Positions 1 to 5,184 of a stretch of 6,618 nucleotides of DNA are shown here, piece by piece (positions within the stretch are counted from its first letter, which is position 1; each line of letters begins with the position of its first letter). The translations under genes were made by a program, and so were the position numbers. The DNA is taken from NCBI GenBank assembly GCA_023396665.1, contig JAEWVL010000193.1:1-6618 (forward strand). The letters run 5' to 3'. Origin of the DNA: Spirochaetota bacterium. GTDB taxonomy: Bacteria; Spirochaetota; UBA4802; JAFGJZ01. The notes under the pieces were generated by a model. That model was not told the origin of the DNA, ran no database searches, and saw only the letters and a list, made by a program, of their open reading frames with translations.

Positions 1-384
1 GTGACAAGAGGATTCGTTCGCAACTACCTTCTTCCGAACAACCTTGTCATTCTCTTTAATGAATCCAGCAAGGCAGCCATTGATCACCAGAAACATTTGA
101 TCAAGGTTAAAAAAGAAAAAAGAAAAAAAGAGAGCGAAAAAATTGCCGAGAAAGTCAAAACAATGACGATCACCATAAAGCAAAAAGCCGGCGAAGAAAA
201 CAAACTTTTTGGTTCGGTTACCGCCTCCGATATTTCCCGCACTCTCGAAAAAGAGGGCCTGGTCATTGACCGTCGCAAAATCATTCTTGATGAGCCAATA
301 AAGGAACTTGGATCCCATAAAGTTCACATGAAGCTTGACGAAGGTGTTACAGCAGATCTTACTGTTGTAGTTGAAGGGGAATAA
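1..384 (+). CDS. rplI: 50S ribosomal protein bL9, 3' part (5' end outside the window)
   Basis: This is the large-subunit protein bL9, which binds 23S rRNA near the L1 stalk and helps hold the reading frame. About 127 codons are visible. The first codon, GTG, is an internal Val: the visible protein opens with GFVRNYLLP, the end of the N-terminal rRNA-binding domain that normally lies near residues 22-30, so roughly 20 residues are missing to the left. Next come the long connecting helix, very rich in Lys and Glu (about residues 24-55), and the C-terminal domain with the family motif KLFGSVTASDI and the closing beta strands ending TVVVEGE. The full length would be about 148 residues, normal for bL9. 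The gene stops at TAA 382-384, and dnaB begins within a few bases, as in many bacteria with an rpsF-ssb-rpsR-rplI-dnaB order. Family identity is clear; only the 5' end is unseen. Confidence 0.96.
   Translation: MTRGFVRNYLLPNNLVILFNESSKAAIDHQKHLIKVKKEKRKKESEKIAEKVKTMTITIKQKAGEENKLFGSVTASDISRTLEKEGLVIDRRKIILDEPIKELGSHKVHMKLDEGVTADLTVVVEGE
374..380 (+). promoter_or_regulatory. Likely ribosome binding site for dnaB, inside the rplI 3' end
   Basis: AAGGGGA lies at 374-380, overlapping the last codons of rplI and 11 bases before GTG 392. The spacing is slightly long, but this is the only Shine-Dalgarno-like stretch nearby. It favours GTG 392 over the upstream TTG at 371, which would overlap rplI by 14 bases and has no such motif before it. 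Confidence 0.5.
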
Positions 385-391
385 GAACGTC

Positions 392-1759
392 GTGTTGCAG
401 CGTGTCAATGTCGAACAGGGTGGTCTGCCCCAGGATAGTGAAGCTGAAGCCTCATGCCTTGCGGCCGCCCTGCTCAGCCGTGATGCGCTGCTGCGTGTTC
501 TTGATATATTGCATGAAGATGATTTTTATCTGCCATCACACAGAATCATCTTTAACTCAATACGGGATCTTGACAAGAAAAGCAAACCGATAGATCTGCT
601 AACTTTAAAGCAACACTTGGTCGATAGCGGCAACTTTGATCGTGCCGGAGGAAACAATTATCTTGCTGAACTTTATCGCATGGTTGCGACTTCCGCCAAC
701 GCCGAAGCCTATGCAAAAAGAATAAAAGAGCTTTCTTTACGGCGAACACTTATTGCCATTTCAGCTCAGTCTGCCGAAAAATGCCAGGACATGTCCCGCG
801 AAACAAGTGAAGTTCTTGATGAAATAGAGCGTGATATCTTCAGAGTCACTGAGAGACGTATTACTTCTGAAATGGAGAATATGGAGTCGATCGTCGAAGA
901 GACGATGAAACAGATATCACTTCTGCAGAAGCACAAGCGTCTGGTTACAGGAATTGCTTCCGGTTTTACCCGGCTTGATGTTCTGTTAACCGGCTTTCAC
1001 GAATCGGAGCTGATAATTCTGGCAGCAAGACCTGCAATGGGAAAAACCGCGCTAGCGCTTAATATTTTGAACAATGTCGGATTAAAACAACAGAAAACCT
1101 CGTTATTTTTTTCACTCGAAATGCCGGCGACTCAACTTCTGATGAGAATGCTCTGTATCGACTCGCAAGTTGAGGCACAACGCCTTCGAACCGGTCATCT
1201 TTCTCCGGAAGAATATAACAAGATTAACAACTCCGCCAGACGTTTTTCGGGAGCTCCAATCTATATTGACGACTCACCGGGTTTACTCATATCCGACATT
1301 AGGGCTAAAGCAAGACGGATAGCACAGAAAGAGCAACTCGGATTGGTCATGATAGATTATCTCCAGCTTATCAGCTCAAATTCGCGTGCAGACAGACAGC
1401 AACAGATATCCGAAATCTCCCGGGGATTGAAACTGCTTGCGAGAGAATTGAACTGCCCTATTATCGCACTCTCACAGCTATCCCGAGCGGTTGAATCCCG
1501 CACAGACCAAAGACCGCAACTTTCAGACTTGCGTGAATCGGGAGCGATTGAGCAGGATGCCGATGTTGTCATGTTCATATACCGTGAAGAAAAAGTTAAG
1601 CCCGACACGGAAAAGAAGGGGATTGCCGAAATAATTGTTGCAAAGCAGCGAAACGGTCCTATCGACAACATTGAACTGCTTTTTTGGGATAAATATACGA
1701 AGTTTGCAAACATAGACACCATACATACGTACGATGAAGCAACTCCGGATCACATATGA
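392..1759 (+). CDS. dnaB: Replicative DNA helicase DnaB
   Basis: Hexameric ATP-driven helicase that unwinds the replication fork 5'-3' and recruits primase. From GTG 392 it has 455 residues, normal for DnaB. The N-terminal helical domain begins with LPQDSEAEASCL (residues 12-23), followed by a linker. The RecA-like C-terminal domain carries Walker A AARPAMGKT (211-219, Lys218), the SLEMP motif with catalytic-type Glu243, Walker B LGLVMIDYLQL (316-326, Asp322), SQLSR (361-365), DLRESGAIEQDAD (379-391) and the arginine-finger motif AKQRNGP (417-423, Arg420). All motifs are intact and uninterrupted, with no intein. The start is uncertain. TTG 371 (462 residues) overlaps rplI and TTG 395 is also in frame; GTG 392 fits the AAGGGGA site best. 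The gene sits 7 bases after rplI, and its stop overlaps the next start (ATGA), implying one transcript. Confidence 0.97.
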   Translation: MLQRVNVEQGGLPQDSEAEASCLAAALLSRDALLRVLDILHEDDFYLPSHRIIFNSIRDLDKKSKPIDLLTLKQHLVDSGNFDRAGGNNYLAELYRMVATSANAEAYAKRIKELSLRRTLIAISAQSAEKCQDMSRETSEVLDEIERDIFRVTERRITSEMENMESIVEETMKQISLLQKHKRLVTGIASGFTRLDVLLTGFHESELIILAARPAMGKTALALNILNNVGLKQQKTSLFFSLEMPATQLLMRMLCIDSQVEAQRLRTGHLSPEEYNKINNSARRFSGAPIYIDDSPGLLISDIRAKARRIAQKEQLGLVMIDYLQLISSNSRADRQQQISEISRGLKLLARELNCPIIALSQLSRAVESRTDQRPQLSDLRESGAIEQDADVVMFIYREEKVKPDTEKKGIAEIIVAKQRNGPIDNIELLFWDKYTKFANIDTIHTYDEATPDHI

Positions 1760-2526
1760 ATATCGGCAATAAAATAATCGCTTTCTTTGAGAGTTTCGGT
1801 CGTTATGCGATTTTCTTTTGCGAAACGGTTACCTGGACCTTCCGCAAACCCTTTGACGGGAAAAATCTCATAGCAAACCTGTTGGAAATCGGCTATAAAT
1901 CACTTCCGGTTACTTCGATTACTATCTTTTTTACGGGCATGGTAATGTCGTTGCAGCTGGGTAAAGCGATGGAAACACAAATGCCGGGCTCATCGACTTA
2001 TATTGGCAGTGCCCTTGCCATTTCAATGTTTCGTGAGCTTGCACCGGTATTAACCGCACTTCTTCTTGCCGGCCGTGTCGGCTCGGCGATAGCGGCACAG
2101 ATTGGCACCATGAAGGTGACCGAACAAATTGATGCACTTGTAACCCTATCAGCAAACCCAATCCAATATCTTGCTGTCCCGCGTTTTCTTGCCTGTCTGA
2201 TCATGACACCTGCACTAACTGTGATGGCCGACATCATCGGAGTCACAGGCGGCGGCATCATTGCATATGCCGCGCTTGATGTTATGCCGGACAAATATAT
2301 TGGCAATATTCTTCAATACACTCGAAACATAGATTTTTTATCAGGAATAATTAAATCTGTTTTCTTCGGTATAGAGATATCAGTTATTTCAACATATGAA
2401 GGATTTCGCACAAGCGGCGGTGCAGAAGGTGTGGGAAAATCGACAATTACCGCTGTCGTGAAATCTTCTATGGTAATTCTCATTTCAGATTACTTTATAA
2501 CATACCTTCTTCAGTTTATCGAGTAA
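1756..2526 (+). CDS. mlaE: MlaE-family ABC transporter permease (phospholipid transport)
   Basis: Inner-membrane permease of the MlaE/YrbE family. In Mla systems a dimer of this protein works with the MlaF ATPase and an MCE protein (MlaD) to move phospholipids between inner and outer membranes. The 256 residues match the family length. An amphipathic N-terminus (1-45) precedes several hydrophobic segments (about 50-70, 86-115, 137-175, 195-215, 235-255). The family core at 94-128 includes ELAPVLTALLLAGR, VGSAIAAQIGTMKVTEQ and the coupling-helix motif EQIDAL (123-128). A second conserved stretch, GGAEGVGKSTITAVVKSSM, lies at 221-239. ATG 1756 overlaps the dnaB stop (ATGA), so translational coupling is likely; only a weak GGA precedes it. 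No mlaF or mlaD gene follows, since the next genes run the other way. Those partners must be encoded elsewhere if the system is complete. Fold and family are certain; the lipid cargo is inferred. Confidence 0.94.
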   Translation: MNIGNKIIAFFESFGRYAIFFCETVTWTFRKPFDGKNLIANLLEIGYKSLPVTSITIFFTGMVMSLQLGKAMETQMPGSSTYIGSALAISMFRELAPVLTALLLAGRVGSAIAAQIGTMKVTEQIDALVTLSANPIQYLAVPRFLACLIMTPALTVMADIIGVTGGGIIAYAALDVMPDKYIGNILQYTRNIDFLSGIIKSVFFGIEISVISTYEGFRTSGGAEGVGKSTITAVVKSSMVILISDYFITYLLQFIE

Positions 2527-2563
2527 ATTCAGGAATTTTTCACCCCGTTACAGTTTTTCTTAC

Positions 2564-2601
2564 AAAAAAAAATGATACCCATAACATGTGAGGTATCATT
2601 T
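2564..2601 (-). terminator. Rho-independent terminator (distal of two) for the leftward beta-barrel gene
   Basis: A perfect 10-bp stem, AAATGATACC (2570-2579) with GGTATCATTT (2592-2601), encloses a 12-base loop. Read on the - strand it runs into a T tract, the complement of the A run at 2564-2572, part of which also forms the stem base. On the + strand the stem is followed by ACCATTAATT rather than a T run, so it could end mlaE transcription only weakly. Confidence 0.75.
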
Positions 2602-2611
2602 ACCATTAATT

Positions 2612-2639
2612 AAAAAAACGAACCCACTCAGTAGCGGGT
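2612..2639 (-). terminator. Rho-independent terminator (proximal) for the leftward beta-barrel gene
   Basis: On the - strand a 7-bp stem (arms 2633-2639 and 2622-2628, one G-U pair) closes on a 4-base loop. After TCG comes a run of seven Ts, complement of the A run at 2612-2618. It lies about 65 bases beyond the stop codon of the 2706-3362 gene. With the hairpin at 2564-2601 it forms a tandem terminator pair pointing left. Confidence 0.75.
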
Positions 2640-2705
2640 ACAACCGTCTATTGATAGAAACAAAATACGAGAGAGTTCAGGCTTATATGACTTCTTCTTA
2701 CTGAA

Positions 2706-3362
2706 TTACCAGCCCCCCAGACGTGAAGGTGATCCACCTTTTTCCGCGATTTTTCCGTATTGAATTCCAAGCATAAACGCAAAACCGCTCATCGACAATT
2801 CAAAATCATCACTGTCTGAAACAGGAATATTGCGATATGAAACCTCGGCGATAAAACGAAAATCTGGAATATCCTGTACACGAAACGCTATACCCGAACC
2901 GATCTTCCAAGAAAAGCCCTGGTAAACATCAGTCTGTGCTTCATTATTTTCATCATCATAACTTAGAGGCATTATTGAATAACCAAGCCCACCGTTTACA
3001 AAAGGAATAATGGACTTAGTCACAGGATATTGTACTTTGGCAATCACGAGTACCGGGAAAAGAAATGCATTTGCCTTCGTTTTCTTTGTTACCGTAACCT
3101 CACTGTCTCCAACAATTTTTGTTTCTTCAATTACTTCACCGTTGTCATTGAGTACCGGACGATCCCATTGAAACCAGGAAACCGCCGGATTAATGCCAAG
3201 AGCAAACATGTAGTTGAAATCTTTATAGAAAGTGAAACTTGCACTCATCCCCCCCTTATCGATGTCCTCAGCTCTTCCATAACCTATCAAAGCCTCGGTC
3301 ACCGTATCTGCAAAAAGGTGAATACTGCATAACATAAAAATCAGTAAAAGAATACGTTTCAT
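2706..3362 (-). CDS. Predicted outer-membrane beta-barrel protein, exported
   Basis: I recognise the type of protein but not a named gene. It has 218 residues. A signal peptide (MKRILLLIFMLCSIHLFA, likely cut before Asp19) leads into alternating polar/hydrophobic beta strands separated by turns and charged loops. Examples are GGMSASFTFYKDF (37-49), YMFALGINPAVSWFQW (51-66), FLFPVLVIAKVQYPV (100-114), IPFVNGGLGYSIMPL (119-133), FSWKIGSGIAFRV (150-162), FRFIAEVSYRNIPV (168-181) and FELSMSGFAFMLGIQYG (187-203). About eight strands and the Gly/aromatic pattern suggest a small OmpA/OmpW-like barrel. The longest loop, 67-97, is acidic then Lys-rich and probably faces outward. A 15-residue Gly/Ser-rich tail follows the last strand and ends in Trp. 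GAGGA about 8 bases before ATG 3362 is a good ribosome binding site. A promoter candidate sits upstream, and two terminators follow. The ligand or role is unknown. Confidence 0.8.
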   Translation of the reverse strand: MKRILLLIFMLCSIHLFADTVTEALIGYGRAEDIDKGGMSASFTFYKDFNYMFALGINPAVSWFQWDRPVLNDNGEVIEETKIVGDSEVTVTKKTKANAFLFPVLVIAKVQYPVTKSIIPFVNGGLGYSIMPLSYDDENNEAQTDVYQGFSWKIGSGIAFRVQDIPDFRFIAEVSYRNIPVSDSDDFELSMSGFAFMLGIQYGKIAEKGGSPSRLGGW

Positions 3363-3443
3363 TGTTCATCCTCAAATAGATATTTCACAAGTGCAACCCG
3401 AGAAGCACCAGATGAAAAACTTATAATACCTCGCCAATAAGAA

Positions 3444-3472
3444 ATCAAACGCAAATTTTAAACGATTGTCAA
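3444..3472 (-). promoter_or_regulatory. Sigma-70-type promoter candidate for the beta-barrel gene
   Basis: On the - strand a consensus -35 box TTGACA (complement of 3467-3472) is followed 17 bases later by TTTGAT (complement of 3444-3449), which matches four of six -10 positions. This would start transcription about 75 bases before ATG 3362. A second -10-like TATTAT (complement of 3423-3428) lacks a good -35 at proper distance. The promoter would let this gene be expressed separately from the NlpC/P60-like gene upstream. Confidence 0.5.
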
Positions 3473-3475
3473 GGC

Positions 3476-3494
3476 AAAAAGATAGCAATTATCT
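3476..3494 (-). terminator. Possible weak terminator after the NlpC/P60-like gene
   Basis: On the - strand AGATA and TATCT (3490-3494 and 3480-3484) can pair around a 5-base loop, with a run of Ts from the A run at 3476-3480. The stem is only 5 bp, AT-rich and overlaps the stop codon. It may attenuate transcription rather than stop it, and it may be chance. Confidence 0.25.
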
Positions 3495-4077
3495 AGCGGT
3501 AATCCGCATCCTCATAGCCACCGCTATTAACAGATTCCTCTGCAGCCGGCGTCTGTTCCTGAGGATCAGGCATTTCCGTTTTCTCCATTCCGATGTAATA
3601 CCTGCTGTATGATCTCACTTCAACGAATTGTTTTGCCCATTTATTTCCCTTATTAATTGAATCAATTCGAACTATTGATTGATCGGGCGGCATATGGATA
3701 AAGGAGCTTTTTCCAAGATATATTCCGGCATGAATAATTTTTTTTGCCGGATCATCCGGTGCACAGAAAAAAACGATATCACCCGCCTTCGCCTCACCGG
3801 GGCTTACAGAGGTTCCCATTCTATTCATTCGATCAATTGAATTCGGAAGTCGAACCTGGTTTTTATAATACACATAAACGATGAATCCGATTTGGTCAAA
3901 TCCATCGGGAGTATTTCCGTTAAATCGATATGGAACGCCGGTGACAGATCGGGCTGTAGAAGTAATTGCCACACGTTTTTCCGTTTCACTGCTCCCATTG
4001 GGAATTTGTGACGATAGTGCCACTGTAATGAGAAAAATAAAGAAGAAGCCCCAAATAATATGTGTAATATGCTTCAT
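3493..4077 (-). CDS. Exported NlpC/P60-fold protein lacking the catalytic cysteine (likely pseudoenzyme)
   Basis: NlpC/P60 proteins are usually papain-like endopeptidases that cut peptidoglycan stem peptides using Cys-His-polar residues. Here 194 residues comprise a signal peptide or N-terminal anchor (about 1-23), a domain at 36-162, and an acidic Pro/Glu-rich tail (164-194). The domain match is strong: TGVPYRFNGNTPDGFD (46-61), GEAKAGDIVFF (94-104), IIHAGIYLGKSSFIHMP (114-130) with the expected His116 and His128, and VRIDSI (136-141). The usual D-C-S-G-F reads D-Q-I-G-F, so Gln62 (CAA) replaces the nucleophile and Ile63 (ATC) the following Ser. The only Cys in the whole protein is Cys105, in the strand after GDIVFF, not the usual site. 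The frame is intact with no decay, so it may be a binding or regulatory domain rather than a hydrolase. GGAG lies 9 bases before ATG 4077. It runs leftward, 130 bases upstream of the beta-barrel gene. Confidence 0.88.
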   Translation of the reverse strand: MKHITHIIWGFFFIFLITVALSSQIPNGSSETEKRVAITSTARSVTGVPYRFNGNTPDGFDQIGFIVYVYYKNQVRLPNSIDRMNRMGTSVSPGEAKAGDIVFFCAPDDPAKKIIHAGIYLGKSSFIHMPPDQSIVRIDSINKGNKWAKQFVEVRSYSRYYIGMEKTEMPDPQEQTPAAEESVNSGGYEDADYR

Positions 4078-4320
4078 TTTGAATTACTCCGGCTCGATTA
4101 ATGTATTGTGCAATATTCAAAAAAGGTTTCGTCTGTATTTAATACTTGACGGTATAGCTGAAAAATACTACATATTTTCGATACAAAAGAACATCTCTCT
4201 ATACTATATCGTCATATGAGATAGAAAGATTTACCTGTAGCTTCATAAAACCGTAAGAACAGGTACTTTGTTCCTGCAACGTTTTATCGAATACGAAAGA
4301 AAATGAAAAGGAGAATTGGG
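4078..4320. other. Divergent intergenic region with weak promoter candidates
   Basis: These 243 AT-rich bases separate two outward-facing genes and must hold both promoters, but no strong one stands out. On the + strand TTGACG (4146-4151) is followed after 17 bases by the poor -10 TACATA (4169-4174). TATACT (4200-4205, + strand) and TATAGT (within 4199-4206 on the - strand) resemble -10 boxes without matching -35 boxes. A 7-bp inverted repeat, TACCTGT (4232-4238) and ACAGGTA (4259-4265), lies in the likely leader of the rightward gene. A small palindrome, TATTG-TG-CAATA (4104-4115), lies near the leftward gene. I see no small gene here. Confidence 0.4.
4308..4313 (+). promoter_or_regulatory. 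Ribosome binding site that fixes the start at 4321
   Basis: AAGGAG at 4308-4313 lies 7 bases before ATG 4321, an ideal arrangement. The in-frame ATG at 4303 sits upstream of this site and has only GAAAGAAA before it, so the longer reading is unlikely. The shorter start also gives a cleaner signal peptide. Confidence 0.8.
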
Positions 4321-5031
4321 ATGCAAAAAGGTTTTCTGTCGTTACTTATACTGGGAGTTCTTGTTACCGCTTTTGCCCAGGTGCCCGATAAGGAGCCGAA
4401 AGAAGTAATTCGCAGGCTCAGCTATGAAAATTTCAAAAATATCCGTCTTCTTTATACTCCCATAATGAATTATGGCGGAGGTGAAGAGGAATTTGATAGA
4501 CTCGTAAAAACGTATTCAGAAGCGTCTTCCCTTTATTTTTCCAAGGACTTTGAGCAGGCTGCGAAAAAGTTTGAGGAAAATGAAAAACAGATCAGAGAAT
4601 CCGCCGAGAATATCGCAAAAAAATACAAAGAAGAAACTGAAACCTGGCAAAAAGAGATACTTGAGAAAGATATCAAGGTTCGTATTACCGGTTCTATCAG
4701 CGGAAAAGATGAAAATAAGACGACTGAGAAGTATATTAATCAGTCAACTGAATCCATTATCAGAGCTAACGATTATTTTGACAGGGTGCGTCCTGTACAG
4801 GCAATCAGTATGTATCGGCTCTCAAGAGACAGGATGCTCACCTATCTTCTGGTTCGGGCTGAAGAACTACCGGAAGAAACCATTGTAGACTGCAAGAAGA
4901 ATCCCCGCGATTATGACAAATGTATAAAGCTGGCACAGGATAAGCAAAAAGAGGAAGTTCGTCAGCAATACGAAAAAATCATCAAGGACAACGAAAACCA
5001 GGTTTACATTTCAAAAGAAAAGGAAAACTGA
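4321..5031 (+). CDS. Secreted helical protein of unknown function (TPR-like segments)
   Basis: I do not recognise a named family. From ATG 4321 the protein has 236 residues; ATG 4303 would add six. A signal peptide, MQKGFLSLLILGVLVTAFA, likely ends at the AFA-Q site after residue 19. No lipobox Cys is present, so a soluble periplasmic or secreted protein is expected. The mature part is highly charged and mostly helical. Residues 63-93 (YSEASSLYFSKDFEQAAKKF and following) look like a tetratricopeptide-type helical pair. Residues 95-118 are Lys/Glu-rich and could form a coiled coil. A short beta-like stretch, KVRITGSIS (119-127), follows, then a second helical pair around 145-180 (RANDYFDRVRPVQAISMYRL). 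The only two cysteines, Cys191 and Cys201, are close enough for a disulfide in the periplasm. The gene appears to be transcribed alone, with divergent and convergent neighbours. A scaffold or binding role is possible but not shown. Confidence 0.8.
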   Translation: MQKGFLSLLILGVLVTAFAQVPDKEPKEVIRRLSYENFKNIRLLYTPIMNYGGGEEEFDRLVKTYSEASSLYFSKDFEQAAKKFEENEKQIRESAENIAKKYKEETETWQKEILEKDIKVRITGSISGKDENKTTEKYINQSTESIIRANDYFDRVRPVQAISMYRLSRDRMLTYLLVRAEELPEETIVDCKKNPRDYDKCIKLAQDKQKEEVRQQYEKIIKDNENQVYISKEKEN

Positions 5032-5054
5032 TACCTTTGTCTGTGATCATAAAT

Positions 5055-5068
5055 AGTCGCTTACGACT
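5055..5068. other. Short hairpin after the 4321-5031 gene
   Basis: AGTCG (5055-5059) and CGACT (5064-5068) pair around the 4-base loop CTTA, followed on the + strand by TTAATATC. The stem is short and there is no real T tract, so it would be a weak terminator at best. Confidence 0.25.
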
Positions 5069-5079
5069 TTAATATCTGC

Positions 5080-5125
5080 ATATCACTGAACCGAAATCAT
5101 CATGACTGTTGCGGTTCAGTGATAT
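5080..5125. repeat. Perfect 14-bp inverted repeat between convergent genes
   Basis: ATATCACTGAACCG (5080-5093) and CGGTTCAGTGATAT (5112-5125) are exact reverse complements separated by 18 bases. It sits midway between two genes that end toward each other, so a shared transcription stop or mRNA 3'-end protection hairpin is the simplest reading. Neither strand has the T run of a classical intrinsic terminator. A dispersed repeat element or protein-binding site remains possible. Confidence 0.7.
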
Positions 5126-5184
5126 TGGTCAATATATTCTTTGCTGTTATCTTCTTATGCTGTACTCATGCTTATTGAATAATT

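Noticed and set aside
107..148. Runs of 6-7 A within rplI as a programmed frameshift site
   Set aside because: They simply encode the Lys-rich connecting helix of bL9, and the frame continues normally to the expected C-terminus.
1010..1060. Possible intein at the DnaB Walker A motif
   Set aside because: The motif is continuous and the protein has normal DnaB length, so no insertion is present.
1357..1722. 121-codon open frame on the - strand inside dnaB
   Set aside because: Lies wholly antisense to conserved DnaB motifs; composition is that of a shadow frame.
1998..2306. 102-codon open frame on the - strand inside mlaE
   Set aside because: Antisense to the conserved permease core, with no ribosome site or family resemblance.
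2713..2718. Run of six C (G on the coding strand) near the end of the beta-barrel gene as a phase-variation tract
   Set aside because: Six bases is too short for typical slippage, and a shift would alter only the last few residues.
3881..4219. 112-codon open frame on the + strand crossing the NlpC/P60-like start and the intergenic region
   Set aside because: Its first two thirds are antisense to the conserved domain, and the rest is AT-rich intergenic sequence with no protein-like character.
4550..4888. 112-codon open frame on the + strand within the secreted-protein gene
   Set aside because: An out-of-frame, Arg/Lys-rich shadow of a gene with a clear signal peptide and ribosome site.
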